A stretch of DNA of 19,908 bases, from the NCBI GenBank assembly GCA_900550205.1, contig URRJ01000018.1, positions 1 through 19,908 on the forward strand, given 5' to 3'. The position numbers and the translations under genes were made by a program. The notes beneath the pieces were generated by a model. The model ran no database searches. It was not told where the DNA came from and saw only the letters and a list, made by a program, of their open reading frames with translations. The stretch's first letter is position 1, and each line of letters opens with the position of its first letter. This document shows, one piece after another, positions 6,931-14,191 of this stretch. The DNA comes from an uncultured Collinsella sp. (GTDB taxonomy: Bacteria > Actinomycetota > Coriobacteriia > Coriobacteriales > Coriobacteriaceae).

Positions 6931-6968
6931 ATTATACTTCCGTGCGAATAATGTTTGTGATAATTATT
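6931..6968 (-). promoter_or_regulatory. modABC promoter with adjacent inverted repeat
   Basis: The minus strand has a consensus -10 TATAAT (6931-6936) 61 bases before the modA ATG, with no good -35. Just upstream is the inverted repeat AATAAT-N10-ATTATT (6947-6952 and 6963-6968), which overlaps the -35 position. This arrangement would suit a regulated promoter, with a repressor or activator compensating for the poor -35. It does not match the ModE palindrome known from E. coli. Confidence 0.5.
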
Positions 6969-7026
6969 TCTCGTCTAATAAGTTTCTTTTACCGATAACC
7001 CCGAGATGACCGCACTGCCGCTGCAT

Positions 7027-7061
7027 AAAAAAGGCGGAGCAGCCCGTAAGGTCGCTCCGCC
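7027..7061 (-). terminator. Intrinsic terminator after mogA/moaB
   Basis: On the minus strand GGCGGAGC (7054-7061) pairs with GCTCCGCC (7033-7040), followed directly by TTTTTT (7027-7032). It lies 14 bases after the mogA/moaB stop codon and separates the moeA-mogA transcript from modABC. Confidence 0.93.
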
Positions 7062-7074
7062 GCAGGTAGTGCGC

Positions 7075-7554
7075 TTATTTGGCGTGCCCGCCGCCCGCCG
7101 TCATTTGGGCCGCATGCTCCAGCTGATCGCTCACGGCCTCCCAGCTTTCGCGGGCCGCTTTCGTGGATCCCGGAAAGTTGATGACAAGCGTATGCCCACG
7201 CTGCATGCACACGGCGCGCGAGAGCATGGCGCGGCGTGTCTTGGTCATGGAGTATGCACGGATCGCCTCGGCAATACCCGGCACATCGCGGTCGCAGACG
7301 GCACGCGTCGCCTCGGGCGTCACGTCGCGCATCGAAAGTCCCGTGCCGCCACAGGTGAGCACGACATTGGCGTGGCACTCATCGGCAGCTTCCACAATGG
7401 CATCACCGATCTCGCTGGCGTCGTCGCGCACGACCACATGTGAGACGACCGTCCAGCCCTGCGCCTTGATAAGTTCCTCGAGTGCGGCTCCAGCCTCGTC
7501 CTGAGCAAGATCGCGCGTATCCGAGCACGTCACGATCGAAATCTTCAACTCCAT
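7075..7554 (-). CDS. MogA/MoaB-family molybdenum cofactor biosynthesis protein (molybdopterin adenylyltransferase)
   Basis: This 159-residue protein has the MoCF-binding fold. The conserved loops are LTCGGTGLSMRDVTPEAT (66-83), which binds molybdopterin and holds the catalytic aspartate, and NFPGS (126-130). The enzyme adenylates molybdopterin so that MoeA can insert molybdate. The ATG at 7554 follows AGGAGG by six bases and lies 10 bases after the moeA stop; the stop codon and ribosome binding site overlap, so the pair is coupled. A longer frame reaching back into moeA is a shadow. The length and motifs do not separate MogA from MoaB. Confidence 0.92.
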   Translation of the reverse strand: MELKISIVTCSDTRDLAQDEAGAALEELIKAQGWTVVSHVVVRDDASEIGDAIVEAADECHANVVLTCGGTGLSMRDVTPEATRAVCDRDVPGIAEAIRAYSMTKTRRAMLSRAVCMQRGHTLVINFPGSTKAARESWEAVSDQLEHAAQMTAGGGHAK

Positions 7555-7564
7555 AGTCTTCCTC

Positions 7565-8827
7565 CTACAACACCGTGCCCTCGGGCAGGTCGACACGCAC
7601 GACACCCACGACGTCGCCCGCCTTGAGCTCGCACGGTCCTTCGTCAATACGCAGCAGGCAGTTGGACCGCTGCATCGTACCGAGCAGCGCCGAATTCTGC
7701 GTCTTGGCCTCGGTCACCAACAGCTCACCGGTCTCGGGGTCGCGCAAAACCGTGGCGCGATCGAAGAAGCGTCGGTCCTGGCGCTTTTTCACGCCGTGCG
7801 TGAGCGTCGCCTGCTGCACGGGACGCGCACCCTCGGAAAAACCGCGCATCTTGCGAATCGCCGGACGGGCAAGCATCTCAAAGCCCACATACGCCGCGGC
7901 CGGATTGCCTGAAAGCCCCAGGTAGGGCTTACCCCCGAGCAAGCCAAACGTGATGGCCTTGCCCGGACGCATCGAGATGCGATCGAACAGCACCTCGCCC
8001 TCGCGCCGGACGAGCGCCGTCACGTAGTCGTAATCGCCCGCCGAGGCGCCACCACTTGTAATGACAAAATCGCACTCTCGCGTGGCGCGATGCACCAGCT
8101 CGGCAATCGCCTGCTCATCGTCGGGCGCAATACCGTAGAACACCGGATCTGCCCCGGCATCGAGCGCCTCGGCCATCAGCGCCGAGGAGTTGGAATCGCG
8201 AATCTGACCGCGCGCCGGTACCTTACTCGGTGCGACCAGTTCCGTGCCCAGCGAGATAATGCCCACGCGCGGGGCGGCATGTACCTTCACGCTCGCGTAT
8301 CCGGCGCTTGCCAGCAAGCCGGCGCCCGCCGGGGCCACGACCTCGCCGGCATGCATCACAACATCGCCGGCATGGGCCTCCTCGGCGGCAGAGCGAACGT
8401 TCTCCCCTACCTTGGCAGGCGCCGAGAAACGAACGTGCGAGCCCTCGTTGCCATCGCCGTCGAGCACGTCGACGATCTCGTACTTCACCACGGCACCGGC
8501 ACCTTCGGGCACCGGCGCGCCCGTCATGATGCGGACGGTCTCGCCCGCGCCGATTGTGCCCTCAAAGACATGGCCCGCGGCCTCGTGTCCTACGACGGAG
8601 AGCGTCACCGGAGTGTCACCGGCGGCCGCAGCAAGATCGGCTGCGCGCACGGCATACCCGTCCATGGCGCTGTTGGCAAACGGCGAGATGTCGATATCGG
8701 CCACCGCGTCCTCGGCCAAGGGAAGACCGGCGGCCTGCCACACGGGAATCTCGACGAGATCGGTCGGAGCAACGTGCGACAGAACAATCGACTGCGCGTC
8801 CTCCAGCGGAATGAGTTTCTCTGCCAT
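7565..8827 (-). CDS. moeA: Molybdopterin molybdenumtransferase MoeA
   Basis: This is a 420-residue cytoplasmic enzyme that inserts molybdate into adenylated molybdopterin to give active molybdenum cofactor. Motifs are SPFANSAMDGYAVRAAD (48-64), RIMTGAPVPEGAGAVVKYE (99-117), SLGTELV, the MoCF loop TSGGASAGDYDYV, RPGKAITFG and LSGNPAAAYVGFE. The length is normal for a full four-domain MoeA. The ATG at 8827 has AGAGG five bases upstream; an in-frame GTG two codons earlier is less well placed. It heads the moeA-mogA pair and is divergent from the CLC gene. A -10-like TATACT lies about 60 bases upstream. No molybdoenzyme using this cofactor is in the window. Confidence 0.95.
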   Translation of the reverse strand: MAEKLIPLEDAQSIVLSHVAPTDLVEIPVWQAAGLPLAEDAVADIDISPFANSAMDGYAVRAADLAAAAGDTPVTLSVVGHEAAGHVFEGTIGAGETVRIMTGAPVPEGAGAVVKYEIVDVLDGDGNEGSHVRFSAPAKVGENVRSAAEEAHAGDVVMHAGEVVAPAGAGLLASAGYASVKVHAAPRVGIISLGTELVAPSKVPARGQIRDSNSSALMAEALDAGADPVFYGIAPDDEQAIAELVHRATRECDFVITSGGASAGDYDYVTALVRREGEVLFDRISMRPGKAITFGLLGGKPYLGLSGNPAAAYVGFEMLARPAIRKMRGFSEGARPVQQATLTHGVKKRQDRRFFDRATVLRDPETGELLVTEAKTQNSALLGTMQRSNCLLRIDEGPCELKAGDVVGVVRVDLPEGTVL

Positions 8828-8884
8828 ATGCACCTCTTAATGCCACGGCGCACAACAGGGGCGCCGAATCTTTATGCTTGTCTC

Positions 8885-8890
8885 AGTATA
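8885..8890 (-). promoter_or_regulatory. -10 element of moeA promoter
   Basis: TATACT on the minus strand, in the 210-base divergent gap between moeA and the CLC gene, would give a leader of about 50 bases. The -35 position has no recognisable hexamer. The leader is too short for a molybdenum cofactor riboswitch. Confidence 0.4.
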
Positions 8891-9002
8891 ATCCCCCGAC
8901 GCACGACCGCGACTCGGCCTATACCCGCAAATACACCTGTCGGTTGCAGGCCGCGAAACAGAATGGAAACCAACCCACCGGCTCGTCGCGTTTACCGCGT
9001 TT

Positions 9003-9008
9003 TATAAT
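9003..9008 (+). promoter_or_regulatory. -10 element of CLC gene promoter
   Basis: A perfect TATAAT lies 29 bases before the CLC start codon with no recognisable -35. Transcription from here would leave only ~24 leader bases, so no fluoride riboswitch can fit between promoter and gene. Confidence 0.45.
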
Positions 9009-9037
9009 GCTTGCGTTGCAACCTAAAAGAGGAACGT

Positions 9038-10459
9038 ATGGCTCATAACGACAAACCCGAAAGCGCAAACGAAGCGCAGGATCATTCCCAGCCGCTCGAC
9101 GAAGGCGGTTTTTTCTCCCTGAACGACGTCATCACGGCAGGCAGGCATCAGCTCACCCGCTCTGAGCATCTCTTGGCTGCCGACACGCGCCGCAACGCCC
9201 GCAACCTACTCGCGAGCACCAAGTTGCTCGCACTCGTCGTCATCGTCTCGCTCGCCATGGGCGTTGCCGCTTGGGCGTTTTTGGCCTCGCTGAATATCGC
9301 GACCGACTATCGCGAGCACCATGCGTGGGTCTACGCCTTGCTTCCCGTTGTGGGCATGGCCACCGCATGGGTCTACAAGAACCACGGTCTCGCCGCAAAG
9401 CGTGGCAACAACCTGGTCATCGACTCCGCTCTGGGCACACGCCTCATCCATATGCGCATGGCCGTCCTCACGTTTGTGTGCTCCACGCTCACGCACCTAA
9501 CGGGCGGATCGGCCGGTCGCGAGGGGGCCGCGGTGCAGATTGGCGGCACCATCGCCAGCAACATCTCGAGCCTCGCCCACCTCAAAAAGCATGACCACCA
9601 CGACCTCATGCTCGCCGGCATCTCGTCGGCCTTTGGCGCCGTATTCGGTTCGCCCCTTGCCGGAGCTTTCTTTGGCATGGAGATGTGCTTTATCGGCAAG
9701 ATTGACTACACCGCGGGCATTTACTGCCTGGTCGCCTCGTTTACCGGCTACTTTACATCAATCGCCCTGGGTACCGAGTACGAAGCGAATGTCATCGCCA
9801 GCGTTCCCGCCATGACGCCCAAAACGGTCGTCATCGTTGTTATCAGCGCCATCATCTTCGGTCTGACGGCACGCCTCTTTGCGTGGTCGGTTCGAACCGT
9901 CAAGAGCCTGTACGGTCGCTTTATCACCAATTACCTCGTTCGCGCACTTATAGGAGCACTCGTGGTTTTGGCCGCGTATGCCCTCCTCGACGCCTGGGAC
10001 TACGCCGGCCTTTCCACATGGCTTTCCGGCGCCGGATTTGCCGGCAACACCACCCTGGCGGACGCAGCCATCAAGTTGGTCGTCACAGCGCTTACCCTGG
10101 GCGCGGGCTTCCAAGGCGGCGAGGTCACGCCCCTGTTTGGCATCGGCGCGGCACTCGGTGGCTGGATCGGTTGCCTCACCGGACTCGACCCCAGTTTTCT
10201 GGCGGCTCTCGGCATGCTCGGCGTGTTCTGCGCCGGCCTCAACGTGCCCATCACCACCTGCATGATGGCCATCGACCTGTTCCACGGCACGGCCGCCGGG
10301 TACTTTGTCATCGTGGCCTTTATCAGCTACCTAACCGGCGGACACCGCGGCGTGTACCCCGCCCAGCGCATCATCTCGCCCAAGCGCCGTTCGCTTATTG
10401 TGGATGAGGGCGGTACGGTAGCGGATGCTATCGAGCGCCACAACGACCTGATAGAGTAG
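9038..10459 (+). CDS. CLC-family anion channel / transporter
   Basis: This is a 473-residue integral membrane protein of the voltage-gated chloride channel family (PF00654). The first ~55 residues are hydrophilic and cytoplasmic; the rest is many membrane helices. Family signatures are GGSAGREGAAVQIG (about 155-168), containing the gating/proton glutamate of the GREG motif, FGSPLAGAFFGMEM, and FQGGEVTPLFGIGAALGG near the third anion-coordinating region. The usual GSGIP motif is not seen; the sequence there is KRGNNLVIDSA, so this is not a canonical chloride/proton exchanger and may belong to a fluoride-exporting or other CLC subgroup. No C-terminal CBS domains. The ATG at 9038 follows AGAGGA. 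It may be cotranscribed with the lipid kinase 86 bases downstream, as no terminator is visible between them. Confidence 0.88.
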   Translation: MAHNDKPESANEAQDHSQPLDEGGFFSLNDVITAGRHQLTRSEHLLAADTRRNARNLLASTKLLALVVIVSLAMGVAAWAFLASLNIATDYREHHAWVYALLPVVGMATAWVYKNHGLAAKRGNNLVIDSALGTRLIHMRMAVLTFVCSTLTHLTGGSAGREGAAVQIGGTIASNISSLAHLKKHDHHDLMLAGISSAFGAVFGSPLAGAFFGMEMCFIGKIDYTAGIYCLVASFTGYFTSIALGTEYEANVIASVPAMTPKTVVIVVISAIIFGLTARLFAWSVRTVKSLYGRFITNYLVRALIGALVVLAAYALLDAWDYAGLSTWLSGAGFAGNTTLADAAIKLVVTALTLGAGFQGGEVTPLFGIGAALGGWIGCLTGLDPSFLAALGMLGVFCAGLNVPITTCMMAIDLFHGTAAGYFVIVAFISYLTGGHRGVYPAQRIISPKRRSLIVDEGGTVADAIERHNDLIE

Positions 10460-10545
10460 ATGTAATAATCGCCGTGCAGCCACAATCGGGGTCAATTCGA
10501 CCTGAGCGCGACCGCACTGTCATGTCACACGCCGGGAGTCGCCCC

Positions 10546-11508
10546 ATGCACGCAACTGATTTTGGCCGCACGCTCATTATCGCCAACCCAGCCGCCCAGT
10601 CGGGTGCGGCGCGCGAAGTTGCCGAGCGCCTGCAACGCTTTTTGGACATGACCGCACGCGCATCCCAGTTTGACCTGGTGCTGACCGAGCGCATGGGACA
10701 CGCCAAGGAGCTGGCCGCACAGGCTCAGGGCTATCGCACCGTTATCGCCCTTGGCGGCGACGGCGTGATTCACGAGGTCGTCAACGGACTTATGACGCAA
10801 GAGCAGGACGCCCGCCCCGCTCTTGCCATCCTACCTGTGGGCTCCGGCAACGATTTTGCCCAGACGCTCGGTATCGACGATTTCTCCGGCAAGGATTTTG
10901 GCGCGCTGCTCACCTGCGAGCTGCAGCGTCAGGACATCGGGCGCATTCGCTCTTGGAGTCCTGCGAGCGGCAGCGGCGAGGCTACCGTTGAGTACTACGA
11001 CCAGACGCTTTCGATCGGCATCGATGCCGCCATCGGCCTTGGCACCGCCGAGCTGCGCAAAAAGACGGGTCTCACCGGCGCGCCGCTCTACACCCTCTCG
11101 GGACTTGAGCAGTTTGGCCTACGCTATCGCAACTACCCCATGACAGCCAGCTTTGACGGCGCGCCCGCCGAGCGCGTGAGGGCGATCATCATGGCGATTC
11201 AGCTGGGCCCCACGTATGGCTCGGGCTATCGCATCTGCCCCGATGCCGACCCCTGCGACGGCATGCTCGACGTCTGCTACGCATGCGGCCCCGTCCCTCG
11301 CGCGATTGCCCTGCCTATGTTCCTCTCGGCCAAAGACGGCCACCACACCAAGCTGCCACCGGTTCGCATACGACGTTGTCGCCATGCCGAGCTGACCTTT
11401 GAGGAGCCCGACTACCCCATCCAGGCCGACGGCGAGCCCGTTGTCGCCTCGCGCATCGAGGTCGACATCCTCGCCGGCGCCCTCCATGTCTGGCGTCCCA
11501 CCCGCTAG
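10546..11508 (+). CDS. Diacylglycerol kinase-family lipid kinase
   Basis: This 320-residue protein belongs to the DAGK catalytic family (DgkB/YegS/BmrU type), which phosphorylates diacylglycerol or related lipids with ATP at the inner membrane face. Motifs are LIIANPAAQSG (10-20), the nucleotide-binding VIALGGDGVIHEVVNGL (66-82, GGDG core) and LPVGSGNDFAQTLGI (96-110), with C-terminal features such as GSGYRICPDADPCDGMLDV and IQADGEPV. The ATG at 10546 is preferred because GGGAG lies eight bases upstream and the family normally starts just ahead of the NP motif; GTG at 10474 and ATG at 10522 lack ribosome binding sites. The substrate cannot be told from sequence. It ends 32 bases from a convergent gene. 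Confidence 0.86.
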   Translation: MHATDFGRTLIIANPAAQSGAAREVAERLQRFLDMTARASQFDLVLTERMGHAKELAAQAQGYRTVIALGGDGVIHEVVNGLMTQEQDARPALAILPVGSGNDFAQTLGIDDFSGKDFGALLTCELQRQDIGRIRSWSPASGSGEATVEYYDQTLSIGIDAAIGLGTAELRKKTGLTGAPLYTLSGLEQFGLRYRNYPMTASFDGAPAERVRAIIMAIQLGPTYGSGYRICPDADPCDGMLDVCYACGPVPRAIALPMFLSAKDGHHTKLPPVRIRRCRHAELTFEEPDYPIQADGEPVVASRIEVDILAGALHVWRPTR

Positions 11509-11540
11509 CCACCCCTATTTCACCGCAACTTATGAGGAGG

Positions 11541-11921
11541 CTATTCATCGCTGCCCGGCTTGCGACGGTTGGCCTTTTTCATGGCGTTGAAGTGCTTGTC
11601 ATTGAGCCTGCGCTGGCGAGAGCACTGAGGCACCTTGGTCTTTACGCGTCGGCGCGGTGGGCGCCCGCGCCGCTCAAGCTCAGCGCGCAGCTTACGCAGG
11701 CAGCTACTACGGTTTTGGAACTGACTGCGGCTCTCGCGCGCCGTCACGACAATCCCCGTGGGCCCATGTTTCATACGCACCGCCGAGTCCGTCGTGTTGA
11801 CGCCTTGTCCGCCCGGACCCGTCGCGCGAAACACCTGCACCTCGCAATCGCGCGCCAACTCCTCGGCCGACATCTCGGCATAGCGCGCATACTCGCGCCA
11901 TCCCATCTTGTTCTCATCCAT
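11541..11921 (-). CDS. Small release-factor-like protein with GGQ motif (ribosome rescue, ArfB/MTRFR-like)
   Basis: This is a 126-residue protein built around a lone peptidyl-tRNA hydrolysis domain (PF00472). FRATGPGGQGVNTTDSAVRM holds the catalytic GGQ (37-39), followed by GPTGIVVTARESRSQFQNR. A basic tail rich in arginine and lysine (about 85-122) resembles the ArfB tail that enters the mRNA channel of stalled ribosomes. There is no codon-recognition domain, so it is not RF1 or RF2, and it probably frees stalled ribosomes. Compared with ArfB it has an extra ~25-residue N-terminal segment (GWREYARYAEMSAEELARD), typical of the PrfH/MTRFR-like relatives. The ATG at 11921 follows GGGAGGTG. It starts 20 bases after the T-run of the xpt terminator, leaving no room for its own promoter downstream of it. 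Confidence 0.85.
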   Translation of the reverse strand: MDENKMGWREYARYAEMSAEELARDCEVQVFRATGPGGQGVNTTDSAVRMKHGPTGIVVTARESRSQFQNRSSCLRKLRAELERRGRPPRRRVKTKVPQCSRQRRLNDKHFNAMKKANRRKPGSDE

Positions 11922-11941
11922 ATCAACACCTCCCCTCATAC

Positions 11942-11978
11942 AAAAAAATGTGACAAAGGGACGATCCCTTTGTCACAT
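11942..11978 (-). terminator. Intrinsic terminator after xpt
   Basis: ATGTGACAAAGGGA (11948-11961) and TCCCTTTGTCACAT (11965-11978) form a perfect 14-bp stem with a 3-base loop. On the minus strand this is followed by a run of seven T. It lies 27 bases after the xpt stop and 20 bases before the start of the release-factor-like gene. Confidence 0.95.
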
Positions 11979-12005
11979 CGCATACCAATCGCTTGTGTTG
12001 CGCGC

Positions 12006-12584
12006 TTAGGCGAAGGTGATCTCGCCGGTCTCGCAGTCCATATCGGCGATACGGGCCAGGCTCTCAACGCGGAAGCCGCGCTCGCGGAGCTTATCGCCAC
12101 CGCCCTGGAAGCCCTTCTCCACCGCAATGCCAATGCCGGCAACCTCGGCGCCCGCGGCCTCGCAGATCTTGATAAGACCCTCGAGCGCGCAACCGTTGGC
12201 CAGGAAGTCATCGATAATCAGGACCTTATCGCCCTCGGACAGGAAACGCTTACCCACGATAACCGGGTACTCCTTCTGCTTGGTAAAGGAATAGATGGTC
12301 GTGGCATACTGCTCGCCGTCGAGGTTGATGGACTGGGCTTTCTTGGCAAAGACCACCGGAACGCCGCCAAAATGCTGAGCCGCGATGCAGGCCATACCAA
12401 TGCCCGAAGCCTCGATCGTCAGGATCTTGTTGATCTCGACACCCTCGAACAGACGGGCCCACTCGGCACCCATGTGGTCGAACAGCTCAACGTCGCACTG
12501 GTGGTTGAGGAAGGCATCAACCTTAAGGACGTTACCGGCCTTTACGATGCCGTCATGGCGAATACGATCCTCAAGCTCCTGCAT
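12006..12584 (-). CDS. xpt: Xanthine phosphoribosyltransferase
   Basis: This 192-residue enzyme makes XMP from xanthine and PRPP in purine salvage. Its length equals the Bacillus-type Xpt family. Visible motifs are ILTIEASGIGMA (about 54-65), VPVVFAKKAQSINL, and the PRPP-binding loop KVLIIDDFLANG (about 119-130). Start ATG at 12584, preceded by GAGAAGGGG seven bases upstream. A small CGCGG/CCGCG hairpin (12600-12617) abuts the ribosome binding site. The upstream gap of 160 bases shows no purine riboswitch of the type that controls xpt in Firmicutes. It is followed by a very strong terminator. Confidence 0.96.
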   Translation of the reverse strand: MQELEDRIRHDGIVKAGNVLKVDAFLNHQCDVELFDHMGAEWARLFEGVEINKILTIEASGIGMACIAAQHFGGVPVVFAKKAQSINLDGEQYATTIYSFTKQKEYPVIVGKRFLSEGDKVLIIDDFLANGCALEGLIKICEAAGAEVAGIGIAVEKGFQGGGDKLRERGFRVESLARIADMDCETGEITFA

Positions 12585-12744
12585 GGCGCAACCCCTTCTC
12601 GCGGCAACGATACCGCGCGATTAATAAACGTTGTTCGATAGTCTACCACGGACCGACCCCCGCCCGCCCCACAAGCCACATCGCACCATAAAGCTGCAAG
12701 ACCAGTAGATAGGCCCGATTCGTGGCAGACAGCCTCCCAACACG

Positions 12745-14049
12745 CTAATGGCGGACGCGTATCCTCACCAAACGCACCATGGCGAGCGCAAAACCCACTG
12801 CCGCCACAGTCATGAGCACGTAGAACACCGAGCGAAAGCCAAACAGGAACACATCCGGACGACCTGCAACAAAACTGGTCACGGCCTCGCCCATCGCCAC
12901 GCTCATCTGCCCATACAGGATATGCGACGCCACCGTAATACCGAGTGCCATGCCGGCGTAGCGCGCCAAACTGCCCAAGCTGCCCGCAAAGCCGAGCGCT
13001 TCGCGCGGAGCCGAACCCATATACAGCGAGTTGTTGGGGCTCTGGAAAATCGACGTGCCGCACGACATAAACGCGACACAGCACACGATCATAGGGATAG
13101 AAGAATGCTCGTCGAGCGTACTTACCGCAAAGAGACCGCACACGTACACGCCCAGGCCGACTGCCGTGGGGCCCTCGCAGCCAACACGGTCCGAAACCGT
13201 ACCCGAAAGCGGGCCGATAAAGGCATTCACCATTGGCAGCGCCAAAAAGAGTAGTCCAGAGATGTCGGAACCAAAACCGTGGGCGTCCTGAAAATAGAAC
13301 GGCAGGATAAACTCGGATGCGCCAATGCCAACGAAGACGATGAGCATGCAGGCAAGGTTGATGGTGAAGGCCGAATTTGCAAAGCAGCGACGAGCGGCCT
13401 CGGCAAGGGGCATGGGGCGTTCGCCGACCTCCGGCCTAACATGCGGCAGCGTGTAGAGTCCCACGATAAACGAGATCACGCCAATGGGCAGGTTGATGAG
13501 GAAGATGCTCTCCCAGGGAAAGCTTGCCACCAGCATGCCGCCGAGCACGGGGCCACACATCATGCCGAGGGCCACGAAGGTCGCAAGAATACCCATGGCA
13601 CGGCCTCGTTCGCGCGCCGGAAACGACTCGGTGATGATACCCATGTTGTTAGCCATGGCCGCCGCGCAACCGACGCCCTGAACAATGCGTGCCAGGATAA
13701 GAACCTCGAGCGAGGCCGAAAGGCCACAAAGCAGCGAGCCGACCGAAAAGACGATGACGCCCAGCTGGAACACATTCACCTTGCCGCGCACGTCGCCCAG
13801 ACGGCCAAACGGCAACATAGCCACGCAAGTCGCAAGCAGATACACCGAGCTTACCAGTTGAATGCGATCGAGGCCCACGCCCAGCTCCTTTTGCATCACG
13901 GGCAGCGCCACGGTCACGACGGTCGAATCCAGACACACCATAAACGTCATGATGAGCACGGTAAACAGAATCGCCCATTTGTTCTTGCCATGGGTGTCGC
14001 CCTCTAGGGCAAGGTGCTCGCGGCGCAGCTGCTCTGCAGTTTTTTCCAT
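12745..14049 (-). CDS. MFS drug/solute exporter, DHA2 (EmrB/QacA-like) family
   Basis: This is a 434-residue membrane protein of the major facilitator superfamily. Following a ~24-residue hydrophilic N-terminus come membrane helices, with the drug:proton antiporter motif LDSTVVTVALPVMQKEL, motif A GRLGDVRGK after helix 2, and motif C-like LGMMCGPVLGGMLV in helix 5. These point to proton-driven efflux; the substrate is not predictable. The ATG at 14049 is chosen because AAAGGA lies about six bases upstream; an earlier in-frame ATG (14055) sits almost on the ribosome binding site. It starts 26 bases after the T-run of a strong terminator-like hairpin, so expression may need read-through. No terminator is evident after it. 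Confidence 0.92.
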   Translation of the reverse strand: MEKTAEQLRREHLALEGDTHGKNKWAILFTVLIMTFMVCLDSTVVTVALPVMQKELGVGLDRIQLVSSVYLLATCVAMLPFGRLGDVRGKVNVFQLGVIVFSVGSLLCGLSASLEVLILARIVQGVGCAAAMANNMGIITESFPARERGRAMGILATFVALGMMCGPVLGGMLVASFPWESIFLINLPIGVISFIVGLYTLPHVRPEVGERPMPLAEAARRCFANSAFTINLACMLIVFVGIGASEFILPFYFQDAHGFGSDISGLLFLALPMVNAFIGPLSGTVSDRVGCEGPTAVGLGVYVCGLFAVSTLDEHSSIPMIVCCVAFMSCGTSIFQSPNNSLYMGSAPREALGFAGSLGSLARYAGMALGITVASHILYGQMSVAMGEAVTSFVAGRPDVFLFGFRSVFYVLMTVAAVGFALAMVRLVRIRVRH

Positions 14050-14075
14050 ATCCATCCTTTCGAGTGGCCCAACGC

Positions 14076-14123
14076 AAAAAACGGGGCCCCAATCGCCAGC
14101 AAACAACCGCGATTGGGGTCCCG
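14076..14123 (-). terminator. Strong intrinsic terminator between metY and the MFS gene
   Basis: On the minus strand CGGGACCCCAATCGC pairs with GCGATTGGGGCCCCG (15-bp stem, one mismatch, 12-base loop), followed by TTTTTT. It lies 68 bases after the metY stop and 26 bases before the MFS start codon. It ends the metY transcript and could act as an attenuator for the MFS gene. Confidence 0.93.
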
Positions 14124-14191
14124 CCTACGGAATCGGAACTATATGTCACCGGAACCCCAAGGGGCACCGTCGCTTCATACGGGAAGCTAGC

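Noticed and set aside
5998..8827. Search for a molybdoenzyme in the molybdenum cluster
   Set aside because: Only uptake and cofactor maturation genes are present; the double-cubane proteins use iron-sulfur clusters, not molybdenum cofactor, so the proximity need not mean a shared pathway.
8891..9037. Possible fluoride riboswitch upstream of the CLC gene
   Set aside because: No crcB-type motif was seen, and the promoter -10 leaves only ~24 leader bases.
7000..9037. Possible molybdenum cofactor riboswitch near moeA or modA
   Set aside because: The 5' regions before both genes are too short or AT-rich and show no such conserved motif.
12585..12744. Possible purine riboswitch upstream of xpt
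   Set aside because: The conserved purine-aptamer loop sequences are absent; only a short hairpin beside the ribosome binding site is present.
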